Below are positions 52,962-61,791 of a stretch of DNA of 64,000 bases, piece by piece. Origin of the DNA: Lachnotalea glycerini. GTDB lineage: Bacteria; Bacillota; Clostridia; Lachnospirales; Lachnospiraceae. The notes under the pieces are model-generated. The model ran no database searches. It worked only from the letters and a program-made list of their open reading frames with translations, and was not told the origin of the DNA. The stretch covers positions 124,001 through 188,000 of the forward strand of contig NZ_QICS01000003.1 in NCBI RefSeq assembly GCF_003201285.1, in the 5' to 3' direction. The number at the start of each line of letters is the position of its first letter. Within the stretch, counting starts at the first letter, position 1. The translations under genes and the position numbers were made by a program.

Positions 52962-53480
52962 ATGAAAGAGAACCATGTTAAATTATACAACTTAATTTTT
53001 CCAATATGGATTTTATGGCTGATCCCCACTACTTGGGTTGTAGTACTGCCTTTGAATTTTATAATAGATATGACTGTTGTTATGTTAACTATGAAACATT
53101 TGAAAATTCAAAATATGAAAAAAAATGTAAAGTCTGTTATACTAAAAGTCTGGATATTTGGTTTTATTGCGGATTTTATTGGTACACTATTAATGTTTAG
53201 TGCTATTTTAATCGATTTTAATTACGAAACTCCCTTTGGCAAGTGGTGGTATGATAATATTTCTTCAGCGGTCAGTTATGATCCATTCAAAAGTATTTTT
53301 GCTTTATTATGGGTAACAATTAGTATAGTCATAACGGCATTTTTTATTTATTTGTTTAATTATAAAATATGTTTCAAAAAGTCAAATCTTGGTGACTATC
53401 AGAAAAAAAAGATATCATTAGCACTTGCCGTCTTTACAGCTCCCTACTTGTTTTATCTTCCTACGGCTTGGTTTTACTAG
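52962..53480 (+). CDS. Hypothetical membrane protein (172 aa)
   Basis: About four hydrophobic segments, with the first at 9-36, and a large loop GKWWYDNISSAVSYDPFKSI before the third. It is divergent from the GntR operon by 172 bases. GGGAGG lies six bases before the ATG, so it is translated. No family recognised. Confidence 0.6.
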   Translation: MKENHVKLYNLIFPIWILWLIPTTWVVVLPLNFIIDMTVVMLTMKHLKIQNMKKNVKSVILKVWIFGFIADFIGTLLMFSAILIDFNYETPFGKWWYDNISSAVSYDPFKSIFALLWVTISIVITAFFIYLFNYKICFKKSNLGDYQKKKISLALAVFTAPYLFYLPTAWFY

Positions 53481-53584
53481 AAGAGAATAAAGTGCCTTTT
53501 CTATCTTTTCTAATACTTATTTATATAACTCTGATAGTTAGCCGTCAGAGTCATATAAAGGTATTCAACTATGTTGGCCTTAAG

Positions 53585-54802
53585 CTATTGATAAAATACT
53601 TCGATTAGATTAAGCAGTCCATCAAAATCCATATCCGCTATGCCACTAAATGCTTCGGTATGAAAGCCAGTATTTAGCACCATTTGCAGTGTATTAAAAT
53701 CATATATGACCGGTTCATCTCTCTTTCCAAGCAGGTTTTCTCGTATGGATTCTATCTTTGCCAACAAACACAAACGCTGATATTTTTGATCAATATATTG
53801 TGTATTGTTGTTTGGATGTGCATAGGTAAAATGCTGCGTCGGTGTCAAAGCAATTAAGTCCTCCATACAGTCTGCAAGTGCGGGAAATTCACTTACAGAA
53901 AACATATGATGCATCTGCGTTGCCGTATCCAAAAGATGTCTTTCTTCTTTTAACTCTGTTTTTCCATCGCGATACCGGTCATTGAATCTTCTAAGATTAC
54001 GTTTGGTTTTATTGATTCGATAGCTCGTCATATAATCTTCATTTGGCTTTGGTAAAGTGCTTTCGTATTCAATTCGTGGCATATTTTTTGGTTTTGCAGA
54101 TATAACGTCACGCCAATTCCTCTGGTTATACATAATCATATCCTGTGTAATTATATCCTTCGATATACGCCCTCCTACCGTTCCATACTTTTTGTATTTG
54201 CAGGCAAGGGGATTTAGAACCTTCGTAAAAATTCGTCCACACTCTGTTTCACCATTGATTGGCGTATTTTGTATAATAAAGCTAATATAGGCATCTCTTA
54301 ATTGTTTAAAACTGGTTTTATCCTGCTTTTGAAAGAATTGTTCAAAATATCTGTATATTCCACTGTCTTTTAATACTTTCTCAATATAGAGAGTAAGAAA
54401 CTGTAAGCTGTTTCGATCTCGATAGCTGATATATTCCAAAAGTTCACGATTTATTACCGTATATTGATATCCACGCCCGCTTTTTACGCCACGAATGATT
54501 CCTGCTGCATCCAGTAACTTTATTGGCTGACCAAAATATTTATCATATTCATTTCTTGCCTTTTCGGTGGGGTTTGGCTTACTGAATATCTGCTGTACAT
54601 TTTGGGCAGTATAATCGCTGTACCATATATCGTTTACCGTAAATAATCGGTTAAAGTCTCCGCTTGTAAACTCCAGTATGCAATCTGAAATAATGCTGAC
54701 AACATCCATCGTACACTTTTGGTCAATCCATCTTCCGTTTTGCGTGATTTTGATATCGTAATTATGTTGGTCTAAAAAATTCTGTATTGCTTGTTCATTC
54801 AT
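53585..54802 (-). CDS. HNH-type restriction endonuclease
   Basis: 405 residues. The C-terminal segment ATQMHHMFSVSEFPALADCM followed by EDLIALTPTQHFTYAHPN shows the HH...N...H arrangement of a HNH/beta-beta-alpha-metal nuclease, of a kind found in restriction enzymes. The N-terminal part (1-290) is likely for DNA recognition. It follows the double methyltransferase by four bases. It is therefore taken as the endonuclease of a type II system. The recognised site is unknown. Confidence 0.7.
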   Translation of the reverse strand: MNEQAIQNFLDQHNYDIKITQNGRWIDQKCTMDVVSIISDCILEFTSGDFNRLFTVNDIWYSDYTAQNVQQIFSKPNPTEKARNEYDKYFGQPIKLLDAAGIIRGVKSGRGYQYTVINRELLEYISYRDRNSLQFLTLYIEKVLKDSGIYRYFEQFFQKQDKTSFKQLRDAYISFIIQNTPINGETECGRIFTKVLNPLACKYKKYGTVGGRISKDIITQDMIMYNQRNWRDVISAKPKNMPRIEYESTLPKPNEDYMTSYRINKTKRNLRRFNDRYRDGKTELKEERHLLDTATQMHHMFSVSEFPALADCMEDLIALTPTQHFTYAHPNNNTQYIDQKYQRLCLLAKIESIRENLLGKRDEPVIYDFNTLQMVLNTGFHTEAFSGIADMDFDGLLNLIEVFYQ

Positions 54803-54806
54803 TCCC

Positions 54807-57314
54807 TTACTCCTTTAGTACTCCATAGAAATATACACTTGCCGCATCTACGTTTAACGATCTGGTCTGATAGTTCCTCGCAATTTTGTAAAACTCACGA
54901 TATTCTTTTGTCGCAAAATAGGCTAACTGGCTATCTGTCAATTCAATATTTTCCTTTGGTATGAGCACAGCAACCGAACCATTGACTACTGTATTTTCTA
55001 CATTTCTTATCACACGAGGTTTATAGGTCATATTTGGTGTTAGGTAAACTGTATGATCGTTTACATACTTGTATGCGGCAAGCTCTTTTACTATATCTAC
55101 ATCAATATAAGCATCGTAACCTGGTATGTCCACTATTTTGGTTCCATCCTCGTTAATGTTTCTCGATTTCAAAACCCTGATTGCATTTTGGGTTTTATCA
55201 CTTGTCTTAGAATTTGTAATTTGCCTGTCACGAAAAACGTTAAATAAATTAAATGTAAGCTTTGAGCTAATTTGGTCAAAAAATTCATCTCGGTAAATCA
55301 GCCAGTACGGATATTTGGAGTCCATGATGTAGGATTGCTTTTGCTTTACTATTTTTTGAAGTGGCAAGGATTTAATTTTTGTGATATTTTTTCCTCCCTG
55401 CATGTTAATAAAAATACAAATGGTTTCTACTAGAACCCCTTTAAATCCTAACTCTCCAAAATCCTCGATGCATTCAACTTTTTGATTTTGCAACAACTCT
55501 CTGGTCAAACGAAATTCAGGTGTGTTTAACAAGGCTTTTGGTGTAATCATCGCTACATAATGACCTATTTGCATTGCCTTTTCTACGAAAAACTCAAAGG
55601 TATTTGTCGTCGCCTTATTATAATTGTTTTTAAGATAGTCCTTGGCTTCCTTTGCTTTTAGTTTGCTAAACGGAGGATTTCCAATTACTAAATCATATTT
55701 TTTATGAAAATTATGTTTTAAAAAGTCATCATGAATAAAACGAATTGTAACATTATCAGGAATTTGCTGGTTTTTCAATAAGGACTTGAGAATATTGATA
55801 TTATTGGAATCAATATCAACCACATCCAAATTCACTTTTGCTGCTCCCTCGTATTTCCTAAAAATAAAAGGTAGAAAGTTACCTACGCCAACAGACGGTT
55901 CTAAAATATTAATTTCAGCTTTTTCAAAGTCTGGAAGCTCCTTATAGATTTCGTTTATGATAAATTTATTTGTATAGAATGCCGCATTGTTTTCACGCTG
56001 AGAATTTGCTAATTCCGCAATTCTTGCCAGTGTCGCATGACCTAAATTATGTGGATTTCTTTTTATAAATTGTGCCAGCTTCTTAGCATCTATCAGCTTA
56101 TTCTCGTCAATCGTCTTTAATATCTGATTGTTGCTATAATGCATCTGTTCCATAAAGTTCTTGATATTACAGGCTACCTGATAAAAAATATGCGTCGGAA
56201 CTGCTTCACCGATGCTTTGTCGTATTTTGATCTCTTCTTTTTTCAAGAGCTGCTGCTTTTGTTCACTGCTTAGTGCATTCAGTTCCTCTAATGACTGATT
56301 CACCCATTTGAAATCATCCGGAATGGTCATAATCTTCATCAGTTCCCGAATGGAAAATACGCGGTCTTCTACCGGGTGTACGGTGTTCTGACTTGCCAAC
56401 TGATCGTTTCGTGTATGGATACAGGGTGCAGCTTTGTCCCAATTTTGTCTTGTATATTTATCTCCATTCTTTTGTTGATTCATTACGATAGTTCCGTCCA
56501 CTATTTTATGTGGACGCTTTAATTCATCCTGATTATCAAATGCACTTTGTCCTTCCTTTAAATCATGCACCCAGCATCTCATCTCTTTAGGATAAATTCG
56601 AAACGCATGATAAAAATCTTCTTCACATATCTCTCCCCACTCAAGAGCGGGCATGTTCCCGATTACTTCTTTTAGCGTTTTTTCATTTTGGCAGGACGGA
56701 TAAAGCTCAATCGGAGCTACAAATTCTGATAAGCTTTTACTTACTCCAATGACCAAAGTTCTTGTTCTGGAAGAATTCGAGCCATAATTTTTAAAATTTA
56801 AGATTCGGTTTGCAATAATATAATCCTCTGCCAGCTCCTCATAGATGACATCACCGATTGCCTTTATCGTTCCATCCAAAGCGGTACAGCCCGTCTTCAT
56901 AAATGCCGAAACATTTTCAAAGACGAAAAATCTTGGCTTTATCTGCTTTACAATATGTATGGATTCCACAACAAGACTGTTTCTGACTATTTCATCCTCT
57001 GCCTTTTTATGATTAGCAACCGACATTCCCTGACAAGGAGGGGTTGCAATTAATACGTCAATTTTGTCATTACCAAGCTTTTCCCAGCGCTTTATCTCGT
57101 CAAATATCTGCTTTTTGGTAGAAGCTTTCGTAATATCCTCGCAGATGTAACCTGAGTCAAATCTGCATTTATGATTATATTTTTGTACCTTGATTCTTCT
57201 TTCTACCAATTCGTTTGTTGCAATGCATTCAAAACCTGACTCCTTAAACCCAAAGCAGCCAACTCCTGCACAACTGAATAAGCTAATATATGTTAATGTT
57301 TTATCCTTTAACAT
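54807..57314 (-). CDS. Fused cytosine-C5 and adenine-N6 DNA methyltransferase
   Basis: 835 residues with two catalytic domains. The first (1-390) is a C5-cytosine methyltransferase: motif I SLFSCAGVGCFGF, catalytic Cys94 in TPPCQG, ENV (133-135), SSRTRTLVIG, and a target domain, then SIRELMKIM and GEAVPTHIFYQV. The second (about 440-835) is an N6-adenine enzyme: SAM motif LEPSVGVGNF (471-480) and NPPF (546-549), with its own target region. A single polypeptide that methylates both strands of an asymmetric site with different chemistries resembles the Esp3I/BsmBI type. It protects host DNA from the neighbouring nuclease. Confidence 0.88.
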   Translation of the reverse strand: MLKDKTLTYISLFSCAGVGCFGFKESGFECIATNELVERRIKVQKYNHKCRFDSGYICEDITKASTKKQIFDEIKRWEKLGNDKIDVLIATPPCQGMSVANHKKAEDEIVRNSLVVESIHIVKQIKPRFFVFENVSAFMKTGCTALDGTIKAIGDVIYEELAEDYIIANRILNFKNYGSNSSRTRTLVIGVSKSLSEFVAPIELYPSCQNEKTLKEVIGNMPALEWGEICEEDFYHAFRIYPKEMRCWVHDLKEGQSAFDNQDELKRPHKIVDGTIVMNQQKNGDKYTRQNWDKAAPCIHTRNDQLASQNTVHPVEDRVFSIRELMKIMTIPDDFKWVNQSLEELNALSSEQKQQLLKKEEIKIRQSIGEAVPTHIFYQVACNIKNFMEQMHYSNNQILKTIDENKLIDAKKLAQFIKRNPHNLGHATLARIAELANSQRENNAAFYTNKFIINEIYKELPDFEKAEINILEPSVGVGNFLPFIFRKYEGAAKVNLDVVDIDSNNINILKSLLKNQQIPDNVTIRFIHDDFLKHNFHKKYDLVIGNPPFSKLKAKEAKDYLKNNYNKATTNTFEFFVEKAMQIGHYVAMITPKALLNTPEFRLTRELLQNQKVECIEDFGELGFKGVLVETICIFINMQGGKNITKIKSLPLQKIVKQKQSYIMDSKYPYWLIYRDEFFDQISSKLTFNLFNVFRDRQITNSKTSDKTQNAIRVLKSRNINEDGTKIVDIPGYDAYIDVDIVKELAAYKYVNDHTVYLTPNMTYKPRVIRNVENTVVNGSVAVLIPKENIELTDSQLAYFATKEYREFYKIARNYQTRSLNVDAASVYFYGVLKE

Positions 57315-57338
57315 GATTACACCTTCCTATGTCATTTT

Positions 57339-57518
57339 TTAAACTGCTTCCACGTGCTTCTTTCTTGCATCCTGTGGTTTTATTGCATCATATGGTATCA
57401 ACCATGTTTTTCCTTTTTTAATTACACCTTCAATTCGCTGTTCTTCACACAAAACGGCAATTCTTCGCGGTGAAATCCCCCATTTTACAGACATTTCATT
57501 CGTCGTTAAGTAATCCAT
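57339..57518 (-). CDS. Small helix-turn-helix DNA-binding protein
   Basis: 59 residues: DYLTTNEMSVKWGISPRRIA with VLCEEQRIEGVIKKGKTWLI form a MerR/excisionase-like winged helix. It starts at 57518 behind TAGGAGG. Its place ahead of the methyltransferase and nuclease suggests a controller of the restriction system, or an excisionase relic. Confidence 0.7.
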   Translation of the reverse strand: MDYLTTNEMSVKWGISPRRIAVLCEEQRIEGVIKKGKTWLIPYDAIKPQDARKKHVEAV

Positions 57519-57610
57519 TTTATGACCTCCTATTTCTTGTTTTATTATATTCATTTATCTGAATAAAATCAAGTTTTTTCGAACTTTTGTTCCTTGTTTT
57601 CTTGAAATAA

Positions 57611-57972
57611 CAAAGCGGACAAGTCCGTACCTACTCCCTAATCTCTTACTCCTGAGAGACTTGACCGCTTTTTCGCGCCGAATGCAGTCACGCTGTGACA
57701 TTTGCCACTTGCATTCGTGCGCATTGTGTTTTTATTTCATAGAATCAAAGCTTTTATACGTTATCACAGCAGATCTTTTCTATGAAATAACAAAGCGGAC
57801 AAGTCCGTACCTACTCCCTAATCTCTTACTCCTGAGAGACTTGACCGCTTTTTCGCGCCGAATGCAGTCACGCTGTGACATTTGCCACTTGCATTCGTGC
57901 GCATTGTGTTTTTATTTCATAGAATCAAAGCTTTTTTACGTTATCACAGCAAGATCTTTTTTTATGAAATAA
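57611..57972. repeat. Tandem copy of the structured dispersed repeat (2 x ~180 bp)
   Basis: Copies 57611-57790 and 57791-57972 are almost identical, with an exact 180-base period (both begin CAAAGCGGACAAGTCCG). Each contains GCGGACAAGT/ACTTGACCGC, a GCGCCGAATGCA/TGCATTCGTGCGC stem with an inner GTCACGCTGTGAC hairpin, and a TTATTTCATAG/CTATGAAATAA closing stem. Copy A at 45311 is about as long but more divergent. Frames running through the repeat are not genes. Confidence 0.8.
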
Positions 57973-57976
57973 AAAA

Positions 57977-58007
57977 GCTTTGAAGCCAGTCTTCCAAGCT
58001 TCAAAGC
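57977..58007 (-). terminator. Terminator of the acetyltransferase gene
   Basis: GCTTTGAAG and CTTCAAAGC form a perfect stem; leftward TTTTTTATTT follows. It lies 16 bases past the stop codon. Confidence 0.8.
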
Positions 58008-58022
58008 CTATTCTTTATAGTA

Positions 58023-58445
58023 TTATTTTATCCATTTCATTACCAGTTCTGCTTCGCCTGTATTATCATCAACCTGTTTTAAAATAATGGTAAAGCCTTC
58101 CCTAAGGTAAAAGCTCACTGCACGCTCATTCTTTTGATAAACCTGCAAGGATAATTCCTTATGCTTTGATTTTACATAATCAAGCAATTGCTTTCCGATT
58201 CCTTGTGACTGTGAATCCTCTGCTACAAAAATACCTGCTATATAGCTTTGGTTTAAGCCGATAAAGCCTTGAAGCTTCCCATCCTGTTCCACAACGAATA
58301 GCTTCGCCTGAGGCAACATTTCTTTTACTGCCTCATAATTATCTTTCCAATAAGCATTTTCTATAAAAGAATGAGCTGATACATTGGTGTCAAGCCATAG
58401 CTTCATTATTTTCTCAATATCCTCTGCCTTAAAATCCCGAATCAT
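58023..58445 (-). CDS. GNAT-family N-acetyltransferase
   Basis: 140 residues from MIRDFKAEDIEKIMKLW. The acetyl-CoA loop is EDSQSQGIGKQLLDYVK (about 78-94), and YQKNERAVSFYLREGF is the C-terminal signature. It resembles YjaB/ElaA-like acetyltransferases. It begins at 58445, where AAAGGAG lies five bases upstream, and follows the phosphoesterase gene by 17 bases. Confidence 0.85.
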   Translation of the reverse strand: MIRDFKAEDIEKIMKLWLDTNVSAHSFIENAYWKDNYEAVKEMLPQAKLFVVEQDGKLQGFIGLNQSYIAGIFVAEDSQSQGIGKQLLDYVKSKHKELSLQVYQKNERAVSFYLREGFTIILKQVDDNTGEAELVMKWIK

Positions 58446-58462
58446 CTTATCTCCTTTACACA

Positions 58463-59005
58463 TCATATATAATTCAGTTTATCGTTTTTATTATGAAAAT
58501 CCTTTATCGATTCCCATATCTCTTCAATTGAAACAGGCTTTCCATCATGAGAATCCACGCCAACTTCATAGCGGCGAATCGGTTCTCTCGTTGCCTTTAA
58601 GCTGTGTAAATGTCCGTGAAGGTGAGCTCTGTCATTATCATAACCTACCCACACTTCGATAGGAAAATGAAACAATGCAAATTTGGTATTCAAGGTACGC
58701 AGCTCATAATATTGCTTCGTCCATACGTAAAGGCTTTGGTCAAATTGGGAGTCCTTTAGGTATTTATCATTATTTCCAATGACAAGATATTTTGTTCCAT
58801 TCAGTCTCTTTAATATTTCATTTGTTTGCTCTCCCGTTCCGTCAGAAACGTCACCAAGCAAATAAACTTCATCCTCTGGTTTTACAACACTGTTCCATTG
58901 TCTGATGATGTATTCGTTCTTCTCCTCACAAGATTGAAACAGATGTTTTCCTATAAAAGGCGGCTTTTTGCAGTAGAAATGAGTATCTGAGGTAAAATAT
59001 AGCAT
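58463..59005 (-). CDS. Metallophosphoesterase
   Basis: 180 residues. Metal ligands are visible as DTHF (start), GDVSDGT, GNND, HFP and HGHLHS, the order of the calcineurin-like (MPP) fold. The sequence ends with YEVGVDSHDGKPVSIEEI, common in small cytoplasmic phosphoesterases of unknown substrate. The start at 59005 has GGAG eight bases upstream; the earlier GTG is within reach but less likely. Confidence 0.85.
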   Translation of the reverse strand: MLYFTSDTHFYCKKPPFIGKHLFQSCEEKNEYIIRQWNSVVKPEDEVYLLGDVSDGTGEQTNEILKRLNGTKYLVIGNNDKYLKDSQFDQSLYVWTKQYYELRTLNTKFALFHFPIEVWVGYDNDRAHLHGHLHSLKATREPIRRYEVGVDSHDGKPVSIEEIWESIKDFHNKNDKLNYI

Positions 59006-59155
59006 TTGTGTCACTCCTTTTTTATAAAAATCGAAATCGCTTGGATCAATAATGTAAAGAATTTTTGCATAGATATTTCATAGGATGGAAAAATGCATCC
59101 ACAACTTTCACTGTAACGTTAAAAATATGTTACTGCTATCAGAATAATAGTGTAA

Positions 59156-59923
59156 TCATGAATTAGTATTAAAATCCATACTAACTATTGTTTCTATGTT
59201 CTCATCTGATAACTCATACCATTGCACATCTTTTTTCTCATTTTGCTGATCGCAAAAAGCATTGTAATCATCTTCTGTAACAGAAGCATTATTTATGAAA
59301 TACGAAACTACTGCATCATCTCCACTTAAATCTGCCTGCGAATACCCAAGTGTTTCCGTTTCAACGGTGTCCGAATTAAAGTTCAGAATTTTATTGATTC
59401 CTGCGTCTGCCGCACTGTCTGCATAACTATATGTTCCGTCTTCTTTTGGCATTTCAAAGCCCCGATACACAAAATTGTATCCATAAACCATGCCATTGAT
59501 GTAATGTAATATCTCATATTGTTCCGGAGAATCACCCAAAGATAATTCAAGTACCACTTCCGGTATTTGATCCTTGTCCATATCGATTACGGTAAAATTT
59601 GTCACTTTGTAACTACCTTCGTATTCAGAATTTTTTTCCAAAAATTCCTTTAGAGAAAATTCGTGATTATCCTCCGTGCTGAGGAATGAAACCTCGTTTT
59701 GCAAAACAGCCTTATATGCATTTGCAGGCGAAGCGTCCTCATCCTCTGAGTAAGAGGTATCGGCAGCAGACTCGCTTGTTGAAACGTCATTCATTTGTGC
59801 ACTGTCTGTGATAGTGCTTGATTTGCTGCTATTCGTAGTTGAATTGATCTTATTAGTGGAACACGCGCTAAGTGCAAGAATAAATAGTAAATTTAATAAC
59901 ATAATATAAGCTTTTAATTTCAT
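59156..59923 (-). CDS. Hypothetical lipoprotein
   Basis: 255 residues, signal peptide with lipobox LALSACS (Cys near 21), then a Ser/Thr/Asn linker and an acidic region (SYSEDEDAS). The folded part has DKDQIPEVVLELSLGD, a calcium-type DxDxD repeat that recalls FG-GAP/EF-hand-like motifs of extracellular proteins. AAAGGAG precedes the ATG. No function assigned. Confidence 0.75.
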   Translation of the reverse strand: MKLKAYIMLLNLLFILALSACSTNKINSTTNSSKSSTITDSAQMNDVSTSESAADTSYSEDEDASPANAYKAVLQNEVSFLSTEDNHEFSLKEFLEKNSEYEGSYKVTNFTVIDMDKDQIPEVVLELSLGDSPEQYEILHYINGMVYGYNFVYRGFEMPKEDGTYSYADSAADAGINKILNFNSDTVETETLGYSQADLSGDDAVVSYFINNASVTEDDYNAFCDQQNEKKDVQWYELSDENIETIVSMDFNTNS

Positions 59924-60151
59924 AAAATACTCCTTTTTAATTTAAACAATGTTTGTCTTAAAATCTGTCACTTTAATTTTTGCCAGACTTCCACAACTTC
60001 ACAATATGCATGGTTTTCATCTGGATAATGATCTCTTAATAAAATTTGTTCAGCTCTATGTTACTGATATTCCCATATTATTGACATTTTTATCTCCTTG
60101 TATAAAAACCACTCAAATTCACTCATTTGTAACTAACTTTATTACTAAAAT

Positions 60152-60775
60152 TTAAATATTTGTTTTGCACATCAATATACATTCAGATAATATTTCGCTT
60201 TCTATTATAGAACTATCTATTATATCAAATCCATTTTTGCAGACAAATTCTATATATTCATCAGACTTCCACTTATGAAAAGTATGAAATCCTAATAGCT
60301 CCATTAACCTAATTCGTATCTTATTGACTTTTCCATCATAAACAAAAGTCGGTGCAATCAGTAATCCTCCCCTTTTTAAAATACGTCGTATTTCCGACAA
60401 TGCATTTTCAGGGTTTGGCATAATATGAAGAGCATTTGCAATAATAACTGTATCGAACTTTTCATCTTCATATGACAGGTTCGTTGCATCCTGTATCGAA
60501 AAAGTAACTGGAAAACCAGATGCTCTTGTCTTTGCTTCTTCAATCATTTTTTCTGAAAAATCAGTTGCTTCCCAGGCACCTGCTTTTTTACATAGCGGAA
60601 AGGTAAGTTGTCCGGAACCACAGGCCAATTCTAACACTTGCATATTCTGATCCAAATATTTTGAAATTACCTTGCATAATTCCAGATATAGTTTCGCGTT
60701 TTTTCTCTCCTGCATGGGTGTATACAATTTTGCAAACTTTTCCCAGAACTTTTTATTTGAAATTTCTTTATCCAT
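60152..60775 (-). CDS. Class I SAM-dependent methyltransferase
   Basis: 207 residues from MDKEISNKKFWEKFAKLYTP. Motif I VLELACGSGQLTFPL (about 56-70), then FDTVIIANALHIMPN and GGLLIAPTF are the UbiE/Methyltransf_11 type. The start at 60775 follows GAGAGG; codons upstream are open, but have no site. Substrate unknown. Confidence 0.85.
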   Translation of the reverse strand: MDKEISNKKFWEKFAKLYTPMQERKNAKLYLELCKVISKYLDQNMQVLELACGSGQLTFPLCKKAGAWEATDFSEKMIEEAKTRASGFPVTFSIQDATNLSYEDEKFDTVIIANALHIMPNPENALSEIRRILKRGGLLIAPTFVYDGKVNKIRIRLMELLGFHTFHKWKSDEYIEFVCKNGFDIIDSSIIESEILSECILMCKTNI

Positions 60776-60875
60776 ACTATCAATACCTCTCTTATTAAAC
60801 ATCTCCAACTCATTATTTTTGATACCAAATAATGTATATTTCAATATACCCATTATAGCATTCTAATACACAAAA

Positions 60876-60917
60876 ATATAGCAATGAATACTCACAAAGT
60901 AAAATTCATTGCTATAT
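60876..60917 (-). terminator. Terminator of the siderophore transport operon
   Basis: ATATAGCAATGAAT and its exact complement form a 14-bp stem around 14 bases; leftward TTTTTGTG follows. It lies 47 bases after the stop at 60964. Confidence 0.8.
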
Positions 60918-60963
60918 ATATTTCTAAATTTTTCTACCTAAACCGCAGTACTCCTGTGATCTT

Positions 60964-61791
60964 TTACTCATTGATTTCTATGCTTTCATTTACCATTACA
61001 TAATGCCTGCCCTTTGGAACAATAAACGGAGAGCCGGAAACCGGGTCTTTGATGACAGCGCAGTCTAGTTCAAATACCTGCTTCATTTGTTCTTCTGTAA
61101 TTACTTCAAAGGGCGTTCCCTGTGAAATCAGTTCTCCCTTTTTGACAGCAAAAATGTAGTCGGCGTAGCGCGCAGACAGATTAATATCGTGCAACACCAT
61201 AACAATTGTCGTTCCCCTCTTTTGATTCAAATCGGTTAACAAGTCCAATATCTCTACTTGATAGGTAATATCCAAAAAGGTAGTCGGCTCATCTAGTAAT
61301 AAAATGTCTGTCTGTTGTGCCAATGCCATGGCAATCCAGACTCTTTGTCTTTGTCCTCCTGAAAGCTCATCTACGCTTCGATTGGCAAGCTCCGTAATTC
61401 CCATAATATCCAGTGCCTCTTTTACTGCTTCATAATCCTTTTTACCCATTCCCTTTAGAAAGCTTTGGTAGGGAAAACGACCTCGAGATACTAAATCAGA
61501 AACAGTAATTCCCTCGGGAACAACCGGGGATTGCGGAAGCAGTCCCAATTTTCGCGCCAGTTGCTTTGGCGCAATTTCGCTGATTTGCTTTCCATCTAAA
61601 ATGACTTCTCCCGAAACAGGCTTAATTAATCTTGCCATCGTCTTTAAAAGAGTTGATTTTCCACAGGCATTTGCTCCGATAATCACACTAATTTTATTTT
61701 TGGGAATTATAATATCTATGTTATTTACAATAATTTTTTTATCATAGCCGGCAACAAGACTGCTGGCTGTAAAGTAAGGTGTTTGTTTCAT
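60964..61791 (-). CDS. Iron-siderophore ABC transporter ATPase (FecE/FepC-like)
   Basis: 275 residues. Walker A GANACGKSTLLKT (Cys replacing the usual Gly), Q-loop LLPQSPVVPEGITV, signature LSGGQRQRVWIAMALAQ, Walker B DILLLDEPTTFLD. The signature region and HDINLSARYADY mark it as FecE-like. It overlaps the permease gene by four bases and probably powers a heterodimer of the two FecCD permeases. Confidence 0.92.
   Translation of the reverse strand: MKQTPYFTASSLVAGYDKKIIVNNIDIIIPKNKISVIIGANACGKSTLLKTMARLIKPVSGEVILDGKQISEIAPKQLARKLGLLPQSPVVPEGITVSDLVSRGRFPYQSFLKGMGKKDYEAVKEALDIMGITELANRSVDELSGGQRQRVWIAMALAQQTDILLLDEPTTFLDITYQVEILDLLTDLNQKRGTTIVMVLHDINLSARYADYIFAVKKGELISQGTPFEVITEEQMKQVFELDCAVIKDPVSGSPFIVPKGRHYVMVNESIEINE

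Noticed and set aside
57661-57972. 103-aa rightward ORF with internal 60-aa duplication
   Set aside because: It is a by-product of the tandem repeat, whose period of 180 is divisible by three and so keeps the frame open.
59949-60155. 68-aa rightward ORF
   Set aside because: No ribosome site; lies in the gap between the lipoprotein and methyltransferase genes and shows no protein-like conservation pattern.
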